Source: Halobacteriales archaeon QH_8_64_26 (GTDB lineage: Archaea > Halobacteriota > Halobacteria > Halobacteriales > Halococcaceae). Taken from it: DNA of 42,429 bases. The notes under the pieces were generated by a model that did no database searches, was not told the DNA's origin, and saw nothing but the letters and a program-made list of their open reading frames with translations. Position 1 is the first letter of the stretch. Each line of letters opens with the position of its first letter. Shown here piece after piece: positions 1 to 7,965 of the stretch. The position numbers and the translations under genes are program-made. The stretch is from contig PXRA01000061.1 of NCBI GenBank assembly GCA_003021725.1, positions 22,618-65,046 on the forward strand, written 5' to 3'.

Positions 1-1784
1 ATGACCGCGCTCGCGCCGGGCTCGGTGATACTTTCCAGCTCGTCGACGAGCACTAACTGCGTGCCCTCTTCCTCACCGCCGCCGCCGGCTTCCCTGTCGT
101 CGCCGTTACCGTCACCACCACTACCACCCCCACCGCTGCTGGCACTATCGGTCGCGAGGCCGGCGAACTCCTGTAGAGTACTCTCTAGGGCCCCGGCGTC
201 GAGGGTCCCCTGGGATTTGGCCTGGTAGTGCAACTGAGAGACGCGCTCGAAGCGCGCCTCGGCGGCGGGCACGGGTAGGCCCATGTGCGCTAAGATGACA
301 CACAGCCCCACGAGATCGAGCGTCGAGGTCTTCCCGCCGCTATTAACCCCCGAGAGCAAGGTAACCCCCGAGACGGCGTACTCGATCGGGTCGACTTCCT
401 CGAAGGGAACGTCGAGCAGTGGCGAGCGACCGCCCTCGATGGCGAATCCCGACCCCCCGAAAACCGGCATCGTACAGGAAAAATCCCGAGCGAAACGCGA
501 GATCGCGAGCGAGACATCGAGTTCCAGTGCCTCGCGGACCAGCGTCTCACAGTCGGCCCGCATCCCCGCGAGATCGGCGGCCAGTTCGCGCTTGCGCTCC
601 GCGGCCCGGCGGTCCCGAGCGGCTTCGAGGGTTTCGCGCAGTCGGGCGACCTGTTCGGGGTCGCGCTCGACGGGGTAGGTCGGCTCGTCGTCGAAGACCC
701 GGCGGGCGTGGTCGGCTTCCTCATTCTGGAGTGTAAGGCCGTCGATCAGATGCTCGCGGGCGGTCTCGATCGCGTCGGCGTACTCCTCCTCGAGTTCACG
801 GGCGAGCAGCGAATCGACCCCAGCGCCGCGCTCGACGAGCGAGAGGAGATCGCCCCCTTCGATCCGCACCTCGCTTTCGGCGATCGCTTCTCTGAGCTTA
901 TCGTCCGCGACGTTCTCGGCGATCGAAAGGGCGTCCTCGAGGTCGGCGGCCGCATCGGTCAATCGGTCGAGCTCCGCGTCGCCGGCGACCGAGCCCTCCG
1001 CATCGAGGCGTTCGAGCCCCGCTTCGAGCGCGTCTACGTCACAGGGCGAATCGAGATCGGCACGGCGGGCAACCGCGGCGGCCGCCCGGAGCGGGTCGCG
1101 ATTCGCGGCGAAAAAGGACAGCGTTCGTTCGGGGACGATCTCCTGGGGGTTTTCCAGTGCGTCGGGAGCAACCCTGACGTCGCCCTCGACGTCGACTCCG
1201 GCGAAGGCCTCATCGAGCGCGATCACGGTCGCATACCCCCGGGCGAGCTCCGCGAGGTCGCGGGCGTCCTCGATCAACTCGACGGAGAGTTCGGGGACCT
1301 GCTCGCGGGCGGCGCTGTAGGTCTCGGCGTCGGTCGTCGCGAGACAGCGATCCCGGACGGTCGCGTCCCCCGGCGCGGAGAGGCGCGCGACGCCCGCGAG
1401 TGCATCGAGAACCCTGGGGTCGGGTTCGCGGGCGATCGCTCGCTCGGCGAACTCGCGAGCCTCTTCGATCCGGGAGGGGATGCCGGTGGGATAGAAGGTC
1501 TCCAGGCGTTTCTGCCCGTAGTCGGTGACCGCCCGTTCCTGTAGTAATCCCAGCGCGACGCGATAGAGCTCCCTGGCTCGGTCGGTCGCGAGAAACGTAC
1601 TGGAGTCGTCGTGGCTCCGGCGGATAGCCGCGCGGGCGATGCGCGCGCCGCGTCCCTCCGGGATCCCCGGGGCGCTCGCGATGGCCGCCACGTCGCCGGT
1701 TTCGAGCGCGCGCTCGGGATCGTCGAGTTCGGCCAGCGCCGCCGCGGTCTTCGCGCCGACACCCGGGATCGACTCGAGGTCCAC
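1..1784 (-). CDS. MutS-related ATPase with N-terminal helix-hairpin-helix (partial, C-terminus outside window)
   Basis: The frame is open from a GTG at 1784 to the window edge, giving 594 visible residues. The N-terminus carries a helix-hairpin-helix (SIPGVGAKTAAAL, about residues 4-16), followed by a long helical core. The Walker A is SGVNSGGKTS (about 478-487) and the Walker B is LVLVDELES (577-585), the MutS-family ATPase signature. The lever/clamp-like core and the absence of a mismatch-recognition domain I suggest the MutS2/MutS5-like group (haloarchaea have mutS5-type paralogues) rather than MutS1; exact paralogue not assigned. A Gly/Ser/Asp-rich stretch (about 546-574) sits between Walker A and Walker B. 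The GTG start is chosen because no ATG precedes the HhH and a weak T-rich box lies about 25 nt upstream. Likely role: DNA branch or mismatch handling. Confidence 0.85.
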   Translation of the reverse strand, partial: MDLESIPGVGAKTAAALAELDDPERALETGDVAAIASAPGIPEGRGARIARAAIRRSHDDSSTFLATDRARELYRVALGLLQERAVTDYGQKRLETFYPTGIPSRIEEAREFAERAIAREPDPRVLDALAGVARLSAPGDATVRDRCLATTDAETYSAAREQVPELSVELIEDARDLAELARGYATVIALDEAFAGVDVEGDVRVAPDALENPQEIVPERTLSFFAANRDPLRAAAAVARRADLDSPCDVDALEAGLERLDAEGSVAGDAELDRLTDAAADLEDALSIAENVADDKLREAIAESEVRIEGGDLLSLVERGAGVDSLLARELEEEYADAIETAREHLIDGLTLQNEEADHARRVFDDEPTYPVERDPEQVARLRETLEAARDRRAAERKRELAADLAGMRADCETLVREALELDVSLAISRFARDFSCTMPVFGGSGFAIEGGRSPLLDVPFEEVDPIEYAVSGVTLLSGVNSGGKTSTLDLVGLCVILAHMGLPVPAAEARFERVSQLHYQAKSQGTLDAGALESTLQEFAGLATDSASSGGGGSGGDGNGDDREAGGGGEEEGTQLVLVDELESITEPGASAV

Positions 1785-1882
1785 GTTCGTCCTCTTCTCC
1801 CCGCCGAACAAAACCTCTCGGGAAACCATTGGGCCCCCCGTCCTCGCCTTTCGATCGGCGACCGCGACGCGCTCTCCCGGCG

Positions 1883-2206
1883 TTACACCCCGAGGTCGTG
1901 ACCGAACTCCTCGCTCGCTGGGTCTTCGAGGCGGTCTTTCAGGCCCTCGTTTGTTCCTTCGTCGAGATCCCTCTCGGGATCGACGGTCCGGGGCTGGAGG
2001 TCCAGGAAGTCGTTCAGGAAAAGCCCGAGGCCGAGAGCACGAGCGTGTCGGCGATCTCCCCCGGGGCCGTCGGTACCGAAGTCACTCTCCCACGGCGCGC
2101 TCCACTCGGCGGTCGTCGTCCCCGAGTACCCGGGGTCGTGCATCGAGTGGTTGATTATGTCTGCTGGAACTGGCGGCACGACGGCTATTGAAAGCTTTCC
2201 CTGCAA
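1883..2206 (-). CDS. small conserved-looking haloarchaeal protein with a compensated frameshift
   Basis: The 107-codon frame is open, but its middle does not look coding. The part up to GTDGPG and the last about 45 residues have haloarchaeal codon use and acidic composition. Between about 2058 and 2022 the good frame is the neighbouring one, which reads GEIADTLVLSASGF with 14 of 15 third positions G or C; the annotated frame gives an Arg/His/Gly-rich string there. The break points are a C5 run (2058-2062) and an A4 run (2019-2022). That pattern fits one extra base and one missing base, either real or a sequencing error. The start may be ATG 2206 or GTG 2179; a TATA-like GTAATTAAAC at 2211-2220 favours the later one. 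Function unknown; no membrane segment or signal. Confidence 0.6.
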   Translation of the reverse strand: MQGKLSIAVVPPVPADIINHSMHDPGYSGTTTAEWSAPWESDFGTDGPGGDRRHARALGLGLFLNDFLDLQPRTVDPERDLDEGTNEGLKDRLEDPASEEFGHDLGV

Positions 2207-2260
2207 GTGCGTGTTTAATTACCACTCAAACCGACTACCGAGTACGATCGAATAAAACGT

Positions 2261-2270
2261 TTTTACTTAT
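2261..2270 (+). promoter_or_regulatory. TATA box for the deacetylase-repeat gene
   Basis: TTTTACTTAT is centred about 29 nt before the ATG at 2295, the spacing of a leaderless haloarchaeal promoter. No Shine-Dalgarno sequence is present before the ATG. Confidence 0.55.
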
Positions 2271-2294
2271 GTCTACTGCCGGGTACGTTTCGGT

Positions 2295-4577
2295 ATGGGC
2301 AAAAATTGGACCCCATCGCGACGAACCGCCCTCCGACTCGGCACTGCTGGCCTCGCCGGCGCGGTCGGCTACTCCGCCACTGCGGCCGCCCTCGAAAACG
2401 AGCTGCGGATCGCGGCGGTCGGCGAGTCAGCCAGTTACGACTTCGCCGTGAGCGGCGACCTCGAACCCGGCAACGACTTCGACGAGGGTACTGACTCGAT
2501 TTCGGGCTCGTCGGGAAGCGGGACGATCGGCGGCCGGGGCAGCGACGATTTCACCTTCTCCGGGGAGGTCACCGACTTTTCCTCCGAGGGACCCCTTCGC
2601 GTGTTCGTCAACGGCGAGGAAGTCGATCCCGCGTCGCTCGGTTCCGGGGGCGACGACGGTGGTTCGGACGCCGGGGACGGCGGGTCGGGCGAGGACTCGG
2701 ATCGAACGGAGTTGATCGTCTCCGACCCCGACGGCGGCCAGCCCAACGACTACCGCTTTACCGTCAGCGGCGGCGTCGAGCGCCTCGACGATCCACAGGG
2801 CGACAGTGCCGACGGCGACAGTGGGTCCGGAACCGTCTATAGCGGCGCGGACGGCTACTCCTATTCCGGCGAGATCACTTCCTTCAGTACCGAGGGCGAC
2901 GTCACGGTGACGATCGACGGCACCGAGGTCGATCCTGCTTCGCTCGGCTCCGGGGACGGGGACTCCAAGGACGACCCGACCGGAGGCGACGATCCATCGC
3001 GGGAACTCCGGGTCGAGGCGGTCGGGGAGTCCGCTCGCTTCGAAGTCACCGTCAGCGGCGATCTCGAACCTGAGCCGGACTTCGACGAGGGCACCGATTC
3101 GATCTCGGGGTCCTCGGCGGTCGGGACGATCGGCGGTCGGGGCACCGATGATTTCGCTTTTTCCGGCGAGATCACCGACTTCTCCTTCGAGGGACCGCTC
3201 CGGGTTTTCGTCAACGGCACCGAGGTCGATCCCGCGTCGCTGGGCGAGAGCTCGGGCGGCAGCGAGGAACCCAGTGGAGGGTCGGGGTCGAAGGTACTGG
3301 TCGTCTCCGATCCCGACGGGAGCCAGCCGAACGACTACCGCTTTAGCGTCAGCGGCGACCTCGAAGCGCTCGACGATCCGCGGGGCGATGACGTCGATGG
3401 CGATGTCGCCTCCGGAACCGTCTACGGCGGGTCGGACGGCTATTCGTACTCCGGTGAGACCACTTCGTTCAGCTACGACGGCGAGATCGAGGTGACGATC
3501 GACGGCGAAGCGGTCGATCCCGGGACCGTCTATGGCGGGTCGGACGGCTATTCGTACTCCGGCGAGGTCGTCTCCTTCAGTGCCGATGGCGACGTCGTGG
3601 TGACGATTGACGGCGAGGCAGTCGACCCCGCCACGCTCGGCGAAGGGATCGAGGAGAGCGGTTCGAGGACACTGCGGATCGCGGCGGTCGGCGAGTCGGC
3701 CAGTTACGACTTCGCCGTCAGCGGCGATCTCGAACCGGGTGGGGACTTCGACGAGGGGACCGATTCGATCTCGGGATCGTCGGGGGCTGGAACCGTTGGC
3801 GGGCAGGGCGTCGACGACTTCGTCTTCTCCGGCGAGATACTCTCCTTCAGCGCCGAGGGGCCCCTTCGCACGTTCCTCGACGGCGAGGAGATTGACCCCA
3901 CCGAGATCGACGACGGCGACGCGAGCGGGTCCGCGCGGGTAATCATCTCCTTCGACGACAGCGTCCCGACCGCGAAGTCGGTGGCCAAGCCGATCATGGA
4001 CCGCTATGGCTACCCCGGCGTGGTCGGGATCGTGACCGGCCGGACCCAACGGTCCGGCGAGGACGGCCAACTGACCATCGAGGAACTAGAGGAACTGCGG
4101 GACGACGACTGGGAGGTCGCCAGCCACACCATCGATCACACGAAACTCACCGAAGTGTCGAACAGCGAGATCCGCAGACAGGCCCGCGAATCCAAGGAGT
4201 TCATCGACGAGAACGACCTTTCGCCCCCCGATCCGACGATCATCTACCCCTACGGCGGGGTGGACGACCGCGTCGTTGATGTCGTCGAGGAGTACTACGA
4301 GTACGGCTTCGGCGGCGAGGAGGACCCTACGGACGGAATCGACGACCCGATGCGGATCGACCGATCGAGAGGCCACCGGCCGGCCGAGGTCCGTAGGCAG
4401 ATCGACGAGGCGATCGCGAACGGCTCGGAGGGAGTCGCGATACTCATGTTCCACCGGATCGGGACGTTCGACGACCCGAAGCAAAACGACACTTCGAAGG
4501 ACGCCTTCGCCGACCTGATGGCCTATATCGACGACCGGAGCGAGGACCTCGACGTCATCACTACCTCCGAACTGTAA
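2295..4577 (+). CDS. Tat-exported repeat protein with C-terminal polysaccharide deacetylase (NodB) domain
   Basis: 760 residues. The N-terminus SRRTALRLG followed by a hydrophobic Ala/Gly stretch (about 8-31) is a Tat signal peptide, so the folded protein is exported. Five copies of an about 80-residue module follow in alternating types: A at 37-116, 238-317 and 459-537; B at 139-218 and 333-409. A sixth half copy lies at 410-449. Each module ends in a stretch like SGE-x-TSF and V-x-x-D/NG-x-x-VDP. Acidic Gly/Ser linkers separate them. The NodB domain (about 547-760) shows FDDS (553-556), HTIDH (611-615) and YPYGG (651-655), matching the metal-binding and catalytic motifs of carbohydrate esterase family 4. 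Probable role: deacetylating a cell-surface or environmental polysaccharide, with the repeats as binding or spacer modules (inference). Confidence 0.9.
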   Translation: MGKNWTPSRRTALRLGTAGLAGAVGYSATAAALENELRIAAVGESASYDFAVSGDLEPGNDFDEGTDSISGSSGSGTIGGRGSDDFTFSGEVTDFSSEGPLRVFVNGEEVDPASLGSGGDDGGSDAGDGGSGEDSDRTELIVSDPDGGQPNDYRFTVSGGVERLDDPQGDSADGDSGSGTVYSGADGYSYSGEITSFSTEGDVTVTIDGTEVDPASLGSGDGDSKDDPTGGDDPSRELRVEAVGESARFEVTVSGDLEPEPDFDEGTDSISGSSAVGTIGGRGTDDFAFSGEITDFSFEGPLRVFVNGTEVDPASLGESSGGSEEPSGGSGSKVLVVSDPDGSQPNDYRFSVSGDLEALDDPRGDDVDGDVASGTVYGGSDGYSYSGETTSFSYDGEIEVTIDGEAVDPGTVYGGSDGYSYSGEVVSFSADGDVVVTIDGEAVDPATLGEGIEESGSRTLRIAAVGESASYDFAVSGDLEPGGDFDEGTDSISGSSGAGTVGGQGVDDFVFSGEILSFSAEGPLRTFLDGEEIDPTEIDDGDASGSARVIISFDDSVPTAKSVAKPIMDRYGYPGVVGIVTGRTQRSGEDGQLTIEELEELRDDDWEVASHTIDHTKLTEVSNSEIRRQARESKEFIDENDLSPPDPTIIYPYGGVDDRVVDVVEEYYEYGFGGEEDPTDGIDDPMRIDRSRGHRPAEVRRQIDEAIANGSEGVAILMFHRIGTFDDPKQNDTSKDAFADLMAYIDDRSEDLDVITTSEL
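3414..3629 (+). repeat. 108-bp tandem duplication inside the repeat protein gene
   Basis: Codons 374-409 and 410-445 encode two nearly identical 36-residue half modules, each starting GTVYGGSDGYSYSGE and ending TIDGEAVDP. The copies are 3414-3521 and 3522-3629 and remain very similar at DNA level, so the duplication looks recent. Confidence 0.8.
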
Positions 4578-4755
4578 CTCTCGCTTCGATCGACCGTCGA
4601 CCGGCGAGAAGTCGTCTCGCTTGCGGCCGAGTGCTCCGACCGCTTTCGGACGAATCGAGCCCACGACATCGCGCGCGATGACCGGCCGTAAGCGGGCGGT
4701 CGTCGCTCGCCGGATCGGACAACGCGTTTTTGTCCTGTGGGAGCGAACGCGACCC

Positions 4756-5682
4756 ATGACTGGGACCGCGACCACCGAGGAGAAAGTCGCCGCGGCGCGT
4801 GCGGATCTGGCCGAACGAGAGGGCGTCCTCATCGCCTTTTCCGGCGGGGTGGATTCGAGCGTCGTCGCCGCCATCGCTCAGGAGGCATTAGGCGAGCGAG
4901 CGGTCGCCTGCACGGCCAAAAGCGAGACCCTTCCCGAGGCCGAACTGGAAGACGCGAAACGCGTCGCCAGCGAGATCGGAATCGATCACGAGATCGTCTC
5001 CTTCTCCGAGTTGGATAGCGAGAAGTTCGTCGCGAACGACGACGACCGATGTTATCACTGTCGGACGATGCGACTGGGCCGGATGTACGAGGCCGCTCGC
5101 GAACTCGACATCGAGACCGTCTGTGATGGCACGAACGCCGACGATCCCGGCGCGGGTCACCGCCCCGGCCTCCAGGCGGTCGAGGAACTGGAGGTCTGTT
5201 CGCCGCTGCTCGCTCACGACATCACCAAGGAGGAAGTACGGGAAATCGCCGACGAATTCGAACTGTCGGTTGCGGAGAAACCCTCGATGGCCTGTCTGTC
5301 CTCGCGCATCCCAACGGGACTGGACGTGACCGACGAGCGCCTCACCCGCATCGAGCGGGCCGAGACCCTGCTCCGGACCTGGGGCTTTTCGACGTTTCGC
5401 GTGCGCGATCACGACGGTCTCGCCCGAATCGAGGTCGCGCCCGAGGAACTGGAACGCGCGCTTGACGGCGCGTTCGCACGGGCCGCCCGCGAACACCTCA
5501 CCGATCTGGGCTTCGAGCACGTCACGCTCGATCTGGAAGGGTATCGGACCGGTAGCGTCAGCCCTGCGGGCGACGTCGACGCCGCGGACGCCGATACCGG
5601 AGCCGAGGAGCCGGACGCCGAAACCGGGACCGACGAACGGACGCTGCTGGGCGCGGAATACCCCGGAGCCGATAGGGCCTAA
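4756..5682 (+). CDS. larE: LarE-type ATP-dependent sacrificial sulfur transferase
   Basis: 308 residues. The PP-loop FSGGVDSS (28-35) binds ATP; RCYHCR (98-103) and PSMACLSSRIP (176-186) follow. Cys180 in the ACLSSR motif matches the cysteine that LarE of Lactiplantibacillus gives up as sulfur donor when it thiolates the pyridinium precursor of the nickel-pincer nucleotide cofactor. The length and motif order fit the family, with an extra acidic tail after about residue 275. ATG 4756 is chosen because an upstream frame extension has no family similarity and a T-rich TATA-like element lies at about 4727-4732. No larB or larC is visible in the window, so the acceptor here is uncertain. Confidence 0.88.
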   Translation: MTGTATTEEKVAAARADLAEREGVLIAFSGGVDSSVVAAIAQEALGERAVACTAKSETLPEAELEDAKRVASEIGIDHEIVSFSELDSEKFVANDDDRCYHCRTMRLGRMYEAARELDIETVCDGTNADDPGAGHRPGLQAVEELEVCSPLLAHDITKEEVREIADEFELSVAEKPSMACLSSRIPTGLDVTDERLTRIERAETLLRTWGFSTFRVRDHDGLARIEVAPEELERALDGAFARAAREHLTDLGFEHVTLDLEGYRTGSVSPAGDVDAADADTGAEEPDAETGTDERTLLGAEYPGADRA

Positions 5683-5717
5683 CCCGTCCGACTGCCGCCC
5701 CTCTCCTCCGGCGTCCA

Positions 5718-6359
5718 TCAGCCGCTCTCGCGATAGCTCGTATCGTTCTGGCGAACGATCTCGGTGTCGGGATCGCCACCCGGCTTCGTGGTGTCGACCC
5801 GTATCTCGTTGACCGCGCAGTTCGATTGATGCTCGCGGTCGAACATCGTCGGTAGGTCGATCCCCTCCAAGTGGGCGAGCAACACGTAGATCGGCCCGCC
5901 GTGGGTGACGACGAGGATCGTCCCATCGGGGCCTACGGCGTCGAGCACCGACGCCCAGCCTTCGAGTACCCGCTCCTGGCAGTCGAGTAAGCTCTCGCCG
6001 TTTTCAGGTCGTGCCTCCAAAGCCTCGGCACCGCCGCTCGTGACGTCGAATTCGGGCCGGTCGCCGAAGGCGTCCTCGTAGGAAAGGCCTTGCAGGACGC
6101 CGAAACCCCGCTCGCGCCAGTTCCGATCGAAGAGCGGATCGGGGAATCCGGACTCGCCGGCAAGCGCCGCGGTCTCGCGGGTGCGGCACAGATCGGAGAC
6201 GATCGCCGTATCGATAGCGTAGGCGCTCGCGAGGTGCTCGCCAGCGGCCCGTGCTTGCTCGCGACCGCGTTCGTTGAGCCCCACTGGTGCCCAGCCCTGG
6301 ACGCGCTGGTCGCGATTCCAATCGGTCTCGCCGTGTCGCAACAGAACAACGGTAGCCAT
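5718..6359 (-). CDS. histidine phosphatase (phosphoglycerate mutase-like) family protein
   Basis: 213 residues. LLRHGETDWN (6-15) is the family signature with catalytic His9. Arg8, Arg59 (LCRTRET), Glu83 (WRERGFG) and His153 (VVTHGGP) complete the phosphate pocket. This is the dPGM/cobC-like branch; the substrate cannot be told from sequence. ATG 6359 opens directly before the RHG strand, and a TATA element lies 27 nt upstream, so the message is probably leaderless; the frame continues upstream but that extension lacks family features. It is divergent from the MgtC/DUF4010 gene and convergent with larE, whose stop is 35 nt from its own stop. Confidence 0.87.
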   Translation of the reverse strand: MATVVLLRHGETDWNRDQRVQGWAPVGLNERGREQARAAGEHLASAYAIDTAIVSDLCRTRETAALAGESGFPDPLFDRNWRERGFGVLQGLSYEDAFGDRPEFDVTSGGAEALEARPENGESLLDCQERVLEGWASVLDAVGPDGTILVVTHGGPIYVLLAHLEGIDLPTMFDREHQSNCAVNEIRVDTTKPGGDPDTEIVRQNDTSYRESG

Positions 6360-6382
6360 CGTCGATCGATTCGTCGTCCAGG

Positions 6383-6390
6383 GATATGAA
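6383..6390 (-). promoter_or_regulatory. TATA box for the histidine phosphatase gene
   Basis: On the minus strand TTCATATC is centred 27 nt before the ATG at 6359, typical of leaderless haloarchaeal genes. Confidence 0.5.
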
Positions 6391-6504
6391 CGGGACCGGT
6401 CCGGGAACGTCTTCGAGATCGCCTCCGAGCAGGGGTTCGATCGCTGTGAGTACGGTGGTTCGATCGAGAGGGGGGTTCGTCGAAACATCGAGCGAATACT
6501 GTGC

Positions 6505-6512
6505 TCTATATA
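6505..6512 (+). promoter_or_regulatory. TATA-like element before the MgtC/DUF4010 gene
   Basis: CTATATAG is the best TATA match upstream of the membrane protein. A second element, TTATAGTAG, lies at 6538-6546, about 26 nt before GTG 6567. The presence of both argues that the open frame beginning at GTG 6501 overlaps the promoter and is not the true start. Confidence 0.45.
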
Positions 6513-6566
6513 GTCACGAGTAGCGCAACCGAGAGCGTTATAGTAGCCGATAGCCAAGCGAGGGAG

Positions 6567-7844
6567 GTGTCGATAGTCGCAGTCGGATTGGCGGACGCGC
6601 CCCTCTCGGAGCCATTGGTCCGGCTGTTGCTCGCGGGAGCACTGGGGTTGTTCCTCGGGCTCGAACGCGAGTGGTCGGAGAAACCCGCCGGCATCCGGAC
6701 GTTCTCGCTCATCTCGCTGCTAGCGGCGGTCTTCACTGTGCTCGGAGAACCCGCGTTGCTGGTCGTCGGCGCGCTGCTGGTGCTCATCCAGGGAGCGTTG
6801 CTCGCGGCACGGGGCCTGCTCGACGCGGATCTGGGCCTCTCGCTGACGACGACGGTCTCGATGCTCGTCGCCTACGGCGTCGGCGCGCTGGTCGCCGCGG
6901 GCTACGTCATCGAAGGGGTGACCGTCGCCGTGCTCTCCTCGTTACTCCTGATACTCAAGCGGGAACTCCACCGCTTTGCGGGCGGGCTCTCACGCGAGGA
7001 ACTCCGGTCGACGACGGAGTTCGCGATACTCGCGTTCGTCGTCTACCCGCTATTACCCACAGGAACGGTAGCGATCGGCCCCGGGAGCCCCTCGGTCACA
7101 ATCGAGCCCCGCGTCGTCTGGTTGCTTGTCGTCACTGTCGCGGGCATCGGGATCGTCAACTACGCGCTGGTGAAAACCTATGGAGGACGGGGCGTCGCGA
7201 TTACGGGCTTTTTCGGCGGCCTTGCTTCCTCGACGGCGGTAGTCGGGACGATGCTCGATCAACTTCGCCAGCGCCCGGCCGCCGCGCCCTACGCACTCGC
7301 CGCCATTTTGCTCGCCGACGGCGCAATGGCCCTGCGCAATCTCGCGATCGTCCTCGCATTCACGATCACCGGCCCCCAGTCCCTGCTCGCCGGGGCGATC
7401 GTGCCCCTAGGGGTACTGATCGTCGGCAGCGTCGCCGTCGCCGCGGCGAGTGCGGACTGGAGCGCGAAGGTAGAGTTCGACCTGGAGAGCCCCTTCTCGC
7501 TACGGAATGCCCTCGGGTTCGGCGCGATCTTCGCCGCGATCGTCGCGGCCGGCGGGTTCGCACAGTCGGAGTTCGGCGCGGCGGGGTTTTTCGCAACCGC
7601 GATCCTCTCGGGACTTGTCTCCTCGGCGGGCGTCACGGCTTCGACCGTCTCGCTCTATCGCACCGGCGACGTAGCCGCCGACACCGCGGTGACCGCGATC
7701 CTGCTCGCGAGCGCTTCGAGCATCGTCGTCAAGGCCGCGCTCACCGCCGCTGGCCCGGATCGGCGCTTCGCCTACCGCGTCGCGGCCTGGAGCGGACTGC
7801 TATTGATAGCGACCGGGATCGTCCTCGTACTCGCCGTGGTGTGA
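6567..7844 (+). CDS. MgtC/SapB-DUF4010 family integral membrane protein
   Basis: About 425 residues, almost all hydrophobic, with roughly a dozen predicted membrane segments. The N-terminal part (LLLAGALGLFLGLEREW, then AGIRTFSLISLLAAVF) matches the MgtC/SapB transmembrane domain. The C-terminal half, starting near VVTVAGIGIVNYALVKTYGGRG, matches DUF4010. MgtC proteins are linked to magnesium limitation and membrane energetics, but this two-domain archaeal form has no known substrate. The start is uncertain: GTG 6567 fits promoter spacing, GTG 6501 is the longest frame. It is divergent from the phosphatase gene. Confidence 0.85.
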   Translation: MSIVAVGLADAPLSEPLVRLLLAGALGLFLGLEREWSEKPAGIRTFSLISLLAAVFTVLGEPALLVVGALLVLIQGALLAARGLLDADLGLSLTTTVSMLVAYGVGALVAAGYVIEGVTVAVLSSLLLILKRELHRFAGGLSREELRSTTEFAILAFVVYPLLPTGTVAIGPGSPSVTIEPRVVWLLVVTVAGIGIVNYALVKTYGGRGVAITGFFGGLASSTAVVGTMLDQLRQRPAAAPYALAAILLADGAMALRNLAIVLAFTITGPQSLLAGAIVPLGVLIVGSVAVAAASADWSAKVEFDLESPFSLRNALGFGAIFAAIVAAGGFAQSEFGAAGFFATAILSGLVSSAGVTASTVSLYRTGDVAADTAVTAILLASASSIVVKAALTAAGPDRRFAYRVAAWSGLLLIATGIVLVLAVV

Positions 7845-7933
7845 GCCCGATCGCCCGCGAGCCGGGTGTTCGAGGCCGACGAACCCGAGTCGTGCCGGCG
7901 GCCGCTGGCAAGAGTTGTCCGAACCGCAACGGA

Positions 7934-7942
7934 TTAGTTAAG
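7934..7942 (+). promoter_or_regulatory. TATA box for the class III aminotransferase gene
   Basis: TTAGTTAAG is centred about 28 nt before ATG 7966. This supports 7966 rather than the in-frame ATG at 7954, which is only about 16 nt from the box. Confidence 0.45.
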
Positions 7943-7965
7943 GTCTCGGGGCCATGCTCCGGTAC

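Noticed and set aside
708-1544. Long plus-strand open frame antisense to the MutS-like gene
   Set aside because: The minus-strand frame carries HhH, Walker A and Walker B motifs; long antisense frames are expected in high-G+C DNA.
2427-4070. 547-codon minus-strand frame opposite the repeat-deacetylase gene
   Set aside because: It mirrors the repeated codons of the real gene and has no motif, signal or promoter; the plus strand has a Tat signal and NodB motifs.
6360-6557. N-terminal extension of the histidine phosphatase up to 6557
   Set aside because: Crosses the TATA box of the gene and that of the divergent neighbour, and lacks family similarity.
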